Shown here piece after piece: positions 1 through 7,347 of a DNA stretch of 33,635 nucleotides. The stretch covers positions 1-33,635 of IMG/VR virus record IMGVR_UViG_3300046000_003524; one strand, 5' to 3'. Source of the DNA: a virus. The notes below the pieces were generated by a model that saw only the letters and a list, made by a program, of their open reading frames with translations, had not been told where the DNA came from and did no database searches. Position 1 is the first letter of the stretch; each line of letters opens with the position of its first letter. The position numbers were made by a program, and so were the translations under genes.

Positions 1-2
1 TG

Positions 3-200
3 TTTAGCTTTGGCGGTTTTGTGGCTGTCGCCGGGGCTTTGATAGTGTTTATTTTTGGAAATCTTATCTTGCAAGATAACGTAAAGAAAGCATTCGCTGA
101 GGCAACCACGAAGGCTTGCTATGACGGTGGTCTGATTAAGGTCGATACCGATGCGGGCTTCTACTGTGTTGCTCCTGCTAATCTCGTAAAGGTAAAGTGA
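3..200 (+). CDS. 3' end of a small membrane protein (start lies upstream)
   Basis: Open from the first complete codon in frame 3 to a TGA at 198-200, giving the last 65 residues. The visible part opens with a hydrophobic segment of about 20 residues (FGGFVAVAGALIVFIFG), followed by a charged soluble tail with two cysteines. This indicates a single-pass inner-membrane protein with a short tail. The next gene starts one base after the stop, so both probably belong to one operon. I do not recognise the family, and the true start is outside the window. Confidence 0.6.
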   Translation, partial: FSFGGFVAVAGALIVFIFGNLILQDNVKKAFAEATTKACYDGGLIKVDTDAGFYCVAPANLVKVK

Positions 201-201
201 T

Positions 202-414
202 ATGAGTTTTTGGTTGATCGTATATCTGTTCACCGCCGAGGGTGAGTTCATCGCAAAGGATATCTACGAAACTGGTAGTGAGGAACAATGCGTTGAATTT
301 GCAGGTAAAGTCACTCGTACTATTATCAATAGTCCAATTCAGGCACAGTTTCATTGCGTAAGCGATGATCACTATATGGGCCGCAAGCAAGATGAAGGTG
401 TTGATTATGACTAA
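202..414 (+). CDS. hypothetical protein, 70 aa
   Basis: The ATG lies one base after the preceding stop, with a purine-rich GGTAAAG upstream as a plausible ribosome site. The product begins with a short hydrophobic run (SFWLIVYLF) and is otherwise acidic and soluble, with two cysteines. The N-terminus looks more like the first beta strand of a small globular domain than a membrane anchor. Its 3' end overlaps the next small gene. No family is recognised; the call rests on operon spacing and an intact frame. Confidence 0.6.
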   Translation: MSFWLIVYLFTAEGEFIAKDIYETGSEEQCVEFAGKVTRTIINSPIQAQFHCVSDDHYMGRKQDEGVDYD

Positions 415-517
415 TCATCCGCGCCAGCGTTCAATGTGGGATGGACTGACTCGATCAGGATGTCTTACGATTATAGGAATAATTGTACTTTTAACTGTTA
501 TTGGAGCAATTTTATAA
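407..517 (+). CDS. small single-pass membrane protein, 36 aa
   Basis: The ATG at 407 overlaps the end of the previous gene, and the stop TAA (515-517) shares its last A with the next ATG (TAATG). The 36-residue product has a polar, basic N-terminus (MTNHPRQRSMWDG) followed by a C-terminal hydrophobic helix (CLTIIGIIVLLTVIGAIL). The basic residues suggest N-in topology. Overlaps on both sides, typical of translational coupling in T4-like phages, and the clear transmembrane pattern support a real gene despite its length. Function unknown; it could be a small inhibitor or superinfection-type membrane protein, but nothing shows this. Confidence 0.55.
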   Translation: MTNHPRQRSMWDGLTRSGCLTIIGIIVLLTVIGAIL

Positions 518-933
518 TGGCTGAACGCGTAGGCATCGTAGCGAGTTGTTTCGATTTGTTTCATGCAGGTCATATCCTGATGCTGATAGAAGCAAAAGAA
601 GAATGCGACCGACTGATTGTAGCTCTTCAGTCAGATCCTACGATCGATCGTCCTGAGAAGAATAAGCCTGTCCAAGGTTTGTACGAACGATACCTACAGG
701 TAGATTCGTGTAAGTATGTCGACCATGTCATTCCATACGATACTGAAGTCGATCTTTATAACATGCTGTCTGGTTTTGAATGGGACGTCCGTTTCCTCGG
801 AGCCGACTATTATGGACGTACAGACTTCACCGGAGCAGATCTCGATATTCCCATTCACTACTGCTCGCGTAAGCACGACTATAGCTCATCAGGTTTACGT
901 GATCGTATCGTAAAAGCAGGAAAAAGCAAATGA
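517..933 (+). CDS. HxGH cytidylyltransferase-like nucleotidyltransferase, 138 aa
   Basis: Member of the HxGH nucleotidyltransferase fold (TagD/glycerol-3-phosphate cytidylyltransferase-like). These enzymes transfer a nucleotide from CTP or ATP to a phosphorylated substrate and release pyrophosphate. The N-terminus carries the nucleotide-binding motif CFDLFHAGH (residues 11-19), and a late SSSGLRDRI matches the position of the family's second motif, although it departs from the RTxGISTT form of TagD. I chose the ATG at 517 because it is coupled to the preceding stop and puts the first beta strand (MAERVGIVAS) right at the N-terminus; an upstream in-frame ATG at 436 would add 27 unrelated residues. 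The substrate is not deducible. A role in sugar or lipid-head-group activation or NAD/CoA-type chemistry is possible. Confidence 0.8.
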   Translation: MAERVGIVASCFDLFHAGHILMLIEAKEECDRLIVALQSDPTIDRPEKNKPVQGLYERYLQVDSCKYVDHVIPYDTEVDLYNMLSGFEWDVRFLGADYYGRTDFTGADLDIPIHYCSRKHDYSSSGLRDRIVKAGKSK

Positions 934-1373
934 GTAAGTGGGCAGCACGATTCCTCGACCTTGCTGATCATGTCGCGACGTGGTCAAAAGATCCTCGAAC
1001 ACAAGTAGGCTGCGTCATTGTAGATAAGCACAATCGTATCGTCTCTCTCGGTTTCAATGGCTTTCCCCGAGGCGTGAAGGATCTTGCAGAGAGATACAAC
1101 GATAGGCCTACGAAGCATCTGTTTGTAGCTCATGCCGAACGGAATGCACTCGACAATGCTCCGCTGTCTGTCGAAGGCTGTACGCTTTATAGTCCTCTTC
1201 TACCTTGCAGCGAATGCGCCAAGAGCATCATTCAGAAAGGAATTACGAAGGTGGTATCGTACGAGCCAGTTGAAGATGTCGAACATTTTCACTGGCATAT
1301 CACAAAACAAATGTTTTTAGAAGCTGGAGTTCAACTCTATCTTATAAATAAACCTGTCACGCCTAATGGGTGA
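930..1373 (+). CDS. dCMP/cytidine deaminase family, zinc-dependent
   Basis: Deoxycytidylate deaminase type enzyme, converting dCMP to dUMP, the substrate of thymidylate synthase. The zinc site is intact: HAE at residues 68-70 (zinc-binding His and catalytic Glu) and PCSEC at 92-96 (two Cys ligands). The N-terminal part (SKDPRTQVGCVIVD, GFNGFPRG) is typical of phage and ComE-type dCMP deaminases, and 147 residues is normal for the family. The start overlaps the preceding stop as ATGA. It works with the ThyX at 30134 and the reductase at 30989 in making dTTP for phage DNA. Regulation by dCTP/dTTP is known in the family but not visible here. Confidence 0.92.
   Translation: MSKWAARFLDLADHVATWSKDPRTQVGCVIVDKHNRIVSLGFNGFPRGVKDLAERYNDRPTKHLFVAHAERNALDNAPLSVEGCTLYSPLLPCSECAKSIIQKGITKVVSYEPVEDVEHFHWHITKQMFLEAGVQLYLINKPVTPNG
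1343..1350 (+). promoter_or_regulatory. late-type promoter motif TATAAATA
   Basis: TATAAATA lies inside the end of the deaminase gene, 54 bases before the EF-hand gene. This octamer is the T4-type late promoter -10 element, read by a gp55-like sigma. It recurs before other late genes here (15188, 16491, 18602). A single octamer in AT-rich DNA can be chance. Confidence 0.45.
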
Positions 1374-1403
1374 CACAATTTAACTCGCTTAATAGGAGCA
1401 TAT

Positions 1404-1655
1404 ATGAAAACAGTAATTCTCGGTCTCGTGGCCGCAACTCTCATGACAACACCCGCTGCGGCTACTTCGTGGAAAGTAGATCTTTTTGATCGCCTCGATA
1501 ACGACAGCAATGAAACCCTTACACTTGAAGAACTTAGAACAGCCGAATGTAAGACTGATGCTAAGATGTTCAAGTATGCAGATAAGAATCATGACTTGGT
1601 TCTGACTCAATCTGAGTATTTCACTAACCGTGATCTACTTGGTCGCTGCAAGTAA
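1404..1655 (+). CDS. exported protein with two EF-hand motifs, 83 aa
   Basis: The N-terminus is a Sec-type signal peptide: basic start, hydrophobic core (VILGLVAATLM), and an AAA-type cleavage site near residue 20. The mature part of about 62 residues holds two canonical calcium loops. Loop 1 is residues 32-43 (D32, D34, N36, T38, E43) and loop 2 is 60-71 (D60, N62, D64, V66, E71). Two cysteines (49 and 82) could form a disulfide in the periplasm. The ribosome site AGGAG lies just upstream. It is a small calmodulin-like exported protein, rare in phages; a late promoter motif precedes it. Calcium sensing, envelope modification or a virion role are all possible; function unknown. Confidence 0.8.
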   Translation: MKTVILGLVAATLMTTPAAATSWKVDLFDRLDNDSNETLTLEELRTAECKTDAKMFKYADKNHDLVLTQSEYFTNRDLLGRCK

Positions 1656-1666
1656 GGAGAATGAAT

Positions 1667-2188
1667 ATGTTTAAAGATAATCCTTTCATGAAAGACTTCG
1701 ATCGCTTCTTTGTGGGATTTGATCCTATGATTAAGAGGCTATCAGAAACAGCTGAGCAATCCTTGAAGCTGGCTCAGAACTATCCTCCGTACAACATCAA
1801 AAAGATTGATGAGAACAAGTACGTTATTGAAATGGCTGTAGCTGGTTTCGGTAAACAAGATCTCGAGATTGAGATTGCAGATGATAAGCTAATCATCAAG
1901 GGCAGCAATATTCATCAGGGTGAACCTGCTGCACAGGATTCAAATGGTGATTGGACATGGCCGGCTATATTGTATCAGGGTCTTGCGATGCGACCGTTTA
2001 CTCGCACGTTTAATCTTGCAGATAATGTAGAAATCCGTAATGCTACATTGCTAAACGGTATTCTCAAGATTGCTCTCGAAGCTATTATTCCTGAGCATAA
2101 GAAGCCAAAGAAGATCCATATTGAGGATCCTAATGAAGAGTATCCGTCACAAGCTGCCGAATTCTTGGCAGAAGGTAAGACTAAGTAA
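1667..2188 (+). CDS. Hsp20/IbpA-type small heat-shock protein
   Basis: Small heat-shock protein with an alpha-crystallin domain (about residues 40-145), an ATP-independent holdase for unfolding proteins. Diagnostic stretches are YPPYNIKKIDENKYVIEMAV, the VAGFGKQDLEIE segment, RTFNLADNVEIRNATLLNG, then GILKIAL. An IxI-type tail motif is suggested by the P-K-K-I-H-I segment. T4-like cyanophages also carry an hsp20 gene. Two ATGs are close together (1661 and 1667). AGGAG at 1655-1659 is one base from the first and seven from the second, so I choose 1667 (173 aa). The gene ends at a hairpin shared with the opposing endolysin gene. Confidence 0.9.
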   Translation: MFKDNPFMKDFDRFFVGFDPMIKRLSETAEQSLKLAQNYPPYNIKKIDENKYVIEMAVAGFGKQDLEIEIADDKLIIKGSNIHQGEPAAQDSNGDWTWPAILYQGLAMRPFTRTFNLADNVEIRNATLLNGILKIALEAIIPEHKKPKKIHIEDPNEEYPSQAAEFLAEGKTK

Positions 2189-2215
2189 AAAGAAGGGGAG
2201 CTTTCGCTCCCCTTC
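2187..2215 (-). terminator. intrinsic terminator between converging genes
   Basis: Perfect 10-bp inverted repeat GAAGGGGAGC/GCTCCCCTTC (2192-2201 and 2206-2215) with a four-base loop (TTTC on plus, GAAA on minus). On the minus strand it is followed by a run of T (complement of the A run at 2187-2191), so it is a canonical terminator for the endolysin transcript. On the plus strand only AACTT follows, so it ends hsp20 transcripts less well or just protects the 3' end. Confidence 0.85.
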
Positions 2216-2218
2216 AAC

Positions 2219-3397
2219 TTATCCCCAATTGGCGTATTGTTTTGTTTTCTTTAAACGATCGTCAAGACCATGTGTACCACCATTTACTCGCTTCGAGATT
2301 TGAGTGATTACGGCATCGGTCACGCCTTTGTCTGCAATTGCAAGCAATCCATTTTTACGGAAGAACCATAATGCAGACTCAAAAGCCAACTCACCAACCA
2401 CAAGATCAGAATTCGTTAAGACGTCAGGCCGTTTTACGTCAGCGGCAAAAGCTGTATAGTTGTCTTTCCCGGTCAGTTGGATCGGGCCTCGACCACGATA
2501 CTTCCAGCCATCTCCAGAGGCTTCTGAACCGTTCCCCATCCGATTAGCATACACTTTGTTTGCAATCTTTTCTGGCTTACGAGCATAGCCTGCGGTCGAA
2601 GCGATCGTAGGAAAATACTTCTTGAAGATTCCGTTGAGTCCCTTATCTGAGTAGTTTAGGTTCTCAGAGAACACCTTAAACCCACCTGACTCGTGTGCGC
2701 ATTGGCCGAAGAAGTGTGCTGCTTGATTGTTTGTCAGCTTGAAGTAATCTCTTGCTGCCTTATATGTGCCAGGTCCCCATTTACCGTCGGCAGTAATGCC
2801 GCATTTCGTTTGGAGCGCAGCCAATGGACCAAGACCTGCAGCGACTGGTTTGGCTTGCGTTACAGAGTCAGTGATCTGTGAGTTGACTGTCTTGATGGTA
2901 GGTGCACCAGCAGCCTTTGTCGTCGATGGATCAAAGTCAGCAACAGTAGTATATACCGTACCACCAGCTTTTGATTTCGAAGCGATCATACGTACTTTAC
3001 GATTTCCGCCAGCCTTCTTAATCGAAGCGTGAACCCAACCAGAATTCTTATCGCCTTTTGTGTAGAACTCTAAGATTACCTGATCAAACTCAAGGTTATC
3101 TCCAATCCAATCGGCAACAACTTTGTTATCAACACCTTTTACTTCAAAGTCAATCGCCTGACCGTTGACGTGTTGAGATGTTTTTGAACCACCGACTGCC
3201 TTATTGACAAGCGGTGCACGATACGAAGAGTTGATCGTGACTGGTCCAAACTTTGCACGAACTGGTTCGAGAATCTTCTCGCAACAGTAACGCATATTCT
3301 CGATATGTTCTGGAGTTGGTGTGTTACTCAATCCAAGTCTTTTAGCCGTTGGAGAAACAGTCATTTCTTCTAAAGCAAAATTTTCAGTTAGTTTCAT
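2219..3397 (-). CDS. modular endolysin: M15 peptidase + PG-binding-like + GH19
   Basis: Peptidoglycan-degrading lysis enzyme with two catalytic domains. Residues 1-155 are an M15A (Pfam Peptidase_M15_3-like) zinc peptidase, with SxHxxGxAxDF (H76, D83) and WVH (H123) as ligands. A linker with PSTTKAAGAPTIKTV follows. Residues 195-215 (LQTKCGITADGKWGPGT) resemble a truncated peptidoglycan-binding repeat. Residues 225-392 are a GH19 chitinase-type muramidase, with AHESGGF (E236), E245 as candidate second acid, and YRGRGPIQLTG. It has no signal peptide, so release needs a holin. It is the only minus-strand gene here, set between the shared terminator and the divergent polymerase promoter, and far from the spanins at 26030. 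The ribosome site is weak (AAAGG). Confidence 0.93.
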   Translation of the reverse strand: MKLTENFALEEMTVSPTAKRLGLSNTPTPEHIENMRYCCEKILEPVRAKFGPVTINSSYRAPLVNKAVGGSKTSQHVNGQAIDFEVKGVDNKVVADWIGDNLEFDQVILEFYTKGDKNSGWVHASIKKAGGNRKVRMIASKSKAGGTVYTTVADFDPSTTKAAGAPTIKTVNSQITDSVTQAKPVAAGLGPLAALQTKCGITADGKWGPGTYKAARDYFKLTNNQAAHFFGQCAHESGGFKVFSENLNYSDKGLNGIFKKYFPTIASTAGYARKPEKIANKVYANRMGNGSEASGDGWKYRGRGPIQLTGKDNYTAFAADVKRPDVLTNSDLVVGELAFESALWFFRKNGLLAIADKGVTDAVITQISKRVNGGTHGLDDRLKKTKQYANWG

Positions 3398-3415
3398 TTT
3401 TATAGCCTTTTACTA

Positions 3416-3444
3416 TGTACTTTATTTGGGTTTTAGAGTATAAC
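3416..3444 (+). promoter_or_regulatory. early-type promoter of DNA polymerase
   Basis: TGTACT (3416-3421), 17-base spacer, TATAAC (3439-3444). It matches the TGTACA-N17-TAnnnT pattern found before other replication genes. The predicted start near 3451 rules out the ATG at 3450 and supports translation from 3474. Confidence 0.65.
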
Positions 3445-3473
3445 TAATAATGCGGCCAGATACTGGAGATCCA

Positions 3474-5981
3474 ATGAATTTTTATACCAATGTAACTCGT
3501 CATCGAAATCAAATTCTAGTTCGCGGAATATCTGATGGTAAACCTGTCAAGTTTTCTGTGAAATACAAACCTTATTTATTCGTTCAAGCAAGTGCACAAA
3601 CCGAACATAAGAATCTGAAAGGTGAATATGTAGGTAAGATGCAATTCGATTCCATGTCTGAGACGCGAGAGTTTCTGCAAAGTTACGAGAACGTAGCAGG
3701 CATGAACATCTATGGCCTCTCCGATTGGCCTTACATGTATATTTATGACAAGTATAAGGGTGAGATCAAGTATGATCCTGCCCTCGTTTCAGTTTGTTCG
3801 ATCGATATCGAGACCAGTATTGAAGGCGGTTTTCCTGACATCGAGAAAGCAGACAATGAAATCACAGCGATTACCATAGGCCGCAATGGTAGAAAGACTA
3901 CGTTTGGTTGCGGTGAATATCAGGAGCATCAAGAAAATGTACAATATTACAAATGCGCAGACGAGTCTGCACTCTTACTCGCCTTTCTCGAAGTCTGGAA
4001 CGGATCACTCTATTCGCCTGAAGTTGTCACAGGCTGGAACATCGAGTTCTTCGATATCCCATATCTTGTCAACAGGATTCGAAAAGTTCTTGGATCTGAT
4101 CACGCTGAACGTCTCTCTCCCTGGAAAATGCTGCGTGAATACAAAGTTAACAGTCGCGGGCGAGACTGCATTTGCTATGCCCCCATTGGTGTCGCAGTCC
4201 TCGATTACATCCAGCTTTATCGGAAGTTTACGTACACAGAGCAGGAATCTTACCGACTTGACTACATCGCTCAAGTTGAGCTCGGCGAAGGAAAGCTTGA
4301 CTACCGCGACGAAGGTTATACCGACCTCGATGACCTTCGACTAAGAAACTTTCAACTCTATATCGAATATAACGTTCGAGATGTTGAGATCGTTGAGAGG
4401 CTCGAAGATAAGCTGAAGCTCATCGAGTTGGTCTATGCTTTGGCTTATGACGCCAAGGTTAACTATGAAGATACTATGACAACCGTGAAACAGTGGGATG
4501 TGATCACTCACAACTACCTGCTCGATCGAAACATCGTAGTGCCTCTCAACGATAAGAATAAACCCGACCGAGCCTTCGTAGGCGGATATGTTAAAGATCC
4601 AAAGGTCGGCATGAGTAAATGGGTTGTGTCGTTCGATTTGAACTCCCTTTATCCTCACCTTATCATGCAGTACAACATCTCCCCCGAGACGCTTGTCACT
4701 CGCTTAAAAGATAAGGTGTCAATCGACGACCTACTTGTTGGTGGCGCTAGTCAGTTCGGTGACTATCTTGATAAAACGAACTGTACTATCGCCGCCAACC
4801 TTTGTATCTATACGAAAGAAAAGCGTGGCTTCTTGCCATCGATTATGGATCGTATGTATGACGATCGTACTCGATATAAGAAGCAGATGATCGAGGTGAA
4901 GAAGGAATACGAGAAGACAAAGAATCCTCTTCTTGTCAAAGAAATTGCACGTCTCGATAACATGCAAATGGCAAAGAAGATTCAGTTGAACTCGGCTTAT
5001 GGTGCTCTCGGTAACAAGTGGTTTCGTTGGTTTGACGTGAATAATGCCGAAGCCATCACCACCTCTGGTCAGCTCAGCATTCGTTGGATCGAGAACAAGT
5101 TGAATGACTATCTCAACAAACTGTTGAAGACAGAAAACTTTGATTATGTGTTGGCTTCTGATACCGACTCGGTGTATGTCACTCTCGAATACCTCGTGAA
5201 GAATGTATTCGGTGATGATGTACCTGAAACCAAGAAGGTGATTCAGTATATCGACAAGATCTGTAAGGAACGTATCGAACCATTCATCGATCGTTCTTAT
5301 CAAGAACTTGCCGAATATATGCATGCATACGATCAAAAGATGCAAATGAAGCGAGAGAACATCGCCGATAAGGGCATCTGGAAAGCCAAGAAGATGTACA
5401 TTCTCAATGTATGGAACTCTGAAGGTGTTGAGTATGAGAAGCCGAAGCTGAAGATGACAGGCATCGAAGCAGTTCGATCCTCGACTCCGACTGCATGTCG
5501 TGATGCCATTAAGAAGTCTCTCGAGATTATCATGGCTGGATCTGAATCGGATCTTCAGAAGTATGTCGCCAACTTCAAAGAAAAGTTTTCATCTCTTGGA
5601 TTTGACGACATAGCTTTCACTCGCGGTGTCAAGGATATCGAGAAATACTGGGTAGGTGGTAGGTTTCAAAGCCAGACACCTATTCACGTTCGCGGTTCAG
5701 TCGTCTTCAATGAAATGTTGAAGAAGAAGAAACTCACGAATAAATATCAATCGATTACCAGTGGTGAGAAGATTAAGTTCGCGTATCTCAAAAATCCGAA
5801 CCCGACACAAGACTATGTGATCGCATGTCCGAATGGTCTACCAAAAGAATTGAAGATGGAAACTTATATCGACTATGCAGTGCAGTTCGAGAAAGGCTAT
5901 CTTAGCCCTATCGAGTCGATCACAAACACCATGGGATGGCAAGCAGAAAAAAGAGCAACACTCGAGGATTGGTTCAGCTAA
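3474..5981 (+). CDS. 43: replicative DNA polymerase, family B (T4 gp43-like)
   Basis: Replicative polymerase with 3'-5' proofreading. Exo I is DIET (D111 on). Exo II is GWNIEFFDIPYL and Exo III YNVRDVEIVERL. Polymerase motif A is SFDLNSLYPH (D388), motif B KKIQLNSAYGALGNKWF, and motif C ASDTDS (D563, D565), so both active sites look complete. At 835 aa it is a little shorter than T4 gp43 (about 900). I chose ATG 3474 because GGAG lies five bases before it and the predicted transcript starts near 3451; an in-frame ATG at 3450 would sit at the transcription start. It ends in a TAATG overlap with the next gene. No intron or split is seen, unlike gene 43 in some T4-like phages. Confidence 0.97.
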   Translation: MNFYTNVTRHRNQILVRGISDGKPVKFSVKYKPYLFVQASAQTEHKNLKGEYVGKMQFDSMSETREFLQSYENVAGMNIYGLSDWPYMYIYDKYKGEIKYDPALVSVCSIDIETSIEGGFPDIEKADNEITAITIGRNGRKTTFGCGEYQEHQENVQYYKCADESALLLAFLEVWNGSLYSPEVVTGWNIEFFDIPYLVNRIRKVLGSDHAERLSPWKMLREYKVNSRGRDCICYAPIGVAVLDYIQLYRKFTYTEQESYRLDYIAQVELGEGKLDYRDEGYTDLDDLRLRNFQLYIEYNVRDVEIVERLEDKLKLIELVYALAYDAKVNYEDTMTTVKQWDVITHNYLLDRNIVVPLNDKNKPDRAFVGGYVKDPKVGMSKWVVSFDLNSLYPHLIMQYNISPETLVTRLKDKVSIDDLLVGGASQFGDYLDKTNCTIAANLCIYTKEKRGFLPSIMDRMYDDRTRYKKQMIEVKKEYEKTKNPLLVKEIARLDNMQMAKKIQLNSAYGALGNKWFRWFDVNNAEAITTSGQLSIRWIENKLNDYLNKLLKTENFDYVLASDTDSVYVTLEYLVKNVFGDDVPETKKVIQYIDKICKERIEPFIDRSYQELAEYMHAYDQKMQMKRENIADKGIWKAKKMYILNVWNSEGVEYEKPKLKMTGIEAVRSSTPTACRDAIKKSLEIIMAGSESDLQKYVANFKEKFSSLGFDDIAFTRGVKDIEKYWVGGRFQSQTPIHVRGSVVFNEMLKKKKLTNKYQSITSGEKIKFAYLKNPNPTQDYVIACPNGLPKELKMETYIDYAVQFEKGYLSPIESITNTMGWQAEKRATLEDWFS

Positions 5982-6211
5982 TGGCAAAACTAGATATAGA
6001 CTTAGACTTTGATTTTGGTTTCACGACTTCTTCTGAAGAAGAAATCAAGCAAGAAGGTAATGACAAAGTAAGGCAGATGTACGATTCTATCATGCCTTTA
6101 CTTACAAACTTAAAGAAAGATGCAGATAAAAATCCGATCATTAACTGGCCTAATCGTGGTGAGAAGATCGATCTCTTCATTACTAAACTGAATAAGATAC
6201 TTGCGAGTTAA
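5981..6211 (+). CDS. hypothetical protein following gp43, 76 aa
   Basis: The ATG overlaps the polymerase stop (TAATG), so it is probably translationally coupled to it. The product starts with an acidic, aspartate-rich segment (KLDIDLDFDFGF). The rest is helical and charged (NDKVRQMYDSIMPLLTNL, then GEKIDLFITKLNKIL). It has no membrane segment and no enzyme motif. Small acidic proteins behind gene 43 occur in T4-like phages of non-enteric hosts. Coupling suggests a replisome accessory or polymerase-binding role, but this is inference. Confidence 0.65.
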   Translation: MAKLDIDLDFDFGFTTSSEEEIKQEGNDKVRQMYDSIMPLLTNLKKDADKNPIINWPNRGEKIDLFITKLNKILAS

Positions 6212-6223
6212 TAAAAATACTTG

Positions 6224-6252
6224 TGTACAAATAAAGATATATCGTATATACT
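6224..6252 (+). promoter_or_regulatory. early-type promoter of uvsX-41 operon
   Basis: TGTACA (6224-6229), 17-base spacer, TATACT (6247-6252). The site is in the 65-base gap before uvsX. A leader of about 18 bases with AAGGAG then leads to the ATG. Confidence 0.75.
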
Positions 6253-6276
6253 GGGACAATAAGACAAGGAGAAGTT

Positions 6277-7347
6277 ATGTCTGACCTATTAAATAAATTG
6301 CGTAAGAATACCACAATCAAGGATTCAGATATTCTGTCTGATTCGAAGTTCTTCAATGCCAAGGATATGGTGGCAACAACTGTTCCAGCAATCAATATTG
6401 CATTGAGTGGTAAGATCAACGGTGGCTTCGTTCCTGGTTTGACTATTTGGGCAGGTCCATCGAAGCACTTCAAGACATCTTTTAGTCTTCTGATGGCAAA
6501 GGCATACATGGACAAGTATTCAGACGCAGTCATGCTTTTCTATGACTCAGAGTTTGGTACTCCTCAATCTTACTTCGACTCGTTCGGCATCGACACAACC
6601 CGAGTTCTCCATACTCCCATCACCGATGTCGAACAGTTGAAGTTTGATATTATGCATCAGTTCGAAGAGATCAAGCGCGGTGATCATGTCATCATCGTAA
6701 TCGACTCTGTTGGTAACCTTGCATCGAAGAAAGAAGTTGAGGATGCGCTCAAGCAGAACTCAGCAGCCGATATGACTCGCGCAAAGCAACTGAAGTCATT
6801 GTTCCGCATGGTCACACCTCACCTCAATCTCAAAGACATTCCACTAGTCGTGGTCAATCACACCTACCAGACTCAAGAGATGTACTCGAAGGCTGTGGTT
6901 TCTGGTGGTACAGGCATCTATTACTCAGCTGATAACATCTTCATCATCGGTCGTCAGCAAGAAAAAGACGGCAAGGATGTGACTGGTTATAACTTCATCA
7001 TCAACGTCGAGAAGAGCCGATTCGTGAAGGAGAAGTCGAAGATTCCTATCGAAGTATCATGGGATAAAGGAATCAGCAAATGGTCTGGTCTTCTCGACAT
7101 GGCTCTCGAGTCTGGTCACGTCATCAAGCCAAAGGTTGGTTGGTTTCAGCGCGTGGACATGGAGACAGGTGAGATCCTTGAGAAGAGCTATCGTATGGCT
7201 GATACATACGAGTTCGGTTTCTGGCATCCAATCCTTATATGCCCTAAATTCAATGAGTTCATTGAAAAGAAGTATGCTGCATCGAATGGCGCCATTATGC
7301 AAGAAGAAGATGAAGTCGCAGCGGTCTATGAGATGGAGGATGAATGA
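6277..7347 (+). CDS. uvsX: UvsX recombinase (RecA/RAD51 family)
   Basis: Strand-exchange ATPase for recombination-dependent replication and repair. Walker A is GPSKHFKTS (residues 60-68), the degenerate P-loop typical of T4 UvsX. Walker B is VIIVIDS (about 138-144). The DNA-binding loop area (VVNHTYQTQEMYSKAVVSGG) and a glycine-rich segment follow. At 356 aa it is slightly shorter than T4 UvsX (391 aa). The ribosome site AAGGAG lies seven to eight bases upstream. It overlaps the helicase gene as ATGA. A uvsX-41 pair matches the T4 gene order. The acidic tail (EEEDEVAAVYEMEDE) is also typical and may bind partners. Confidence 0.95.
   Translation: MSDLLNKLRKNTTIKDSDILSDSKFFNAKDMVATTVPAINIALSGKINGGFVPGLTIWAGPSKHFKTSFSLLMAKAYMDKYSDAVMLFYDSEFGTPQSYFDSFGIDTTRVLHTPITDVEQLKFDIMHQFEEIKRGDHVIIVIDSVGNLASKKEVEDALKQNSAADMTRAKQLKSLFRMVTPHLNLKDIPLVVVNHTYQTQEMYSKAVVSGGTGIYYSADNIFIIGRQQEKDGKDVTGYNFIINVEKSRFVKEKSKIPIEVSWDKGISKWSGLLDMALESGHVIKPKVGWFQRVDMETGEILEKSYRMADTYEFGFWHPILICPKFNEFIEKKYAASNGAIMQEEDEVAAVYEMEDE

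Noticed and set aside
436-516. Longer N-terminus of the nucleotidyltransferase from ATG 436
   Set aside because: The extra 27 residues come from the frame of another small gene and break the alpha/beta start; ATG 517 is coupled to a stop.
3450-3473. Polymerase start at ATG 3450
   Set aside because: It falls on the predicted transcription start, has no ribosome site, and the next ATG has GGAG at five bases.
4731-5345. 204-aa open frame on the minus strand
   Set aside because: It lies fully inside the polymerase gene, which has all motifs. No ribosome site; leucine/isoleucine-rich product typical of an antisense shadow.
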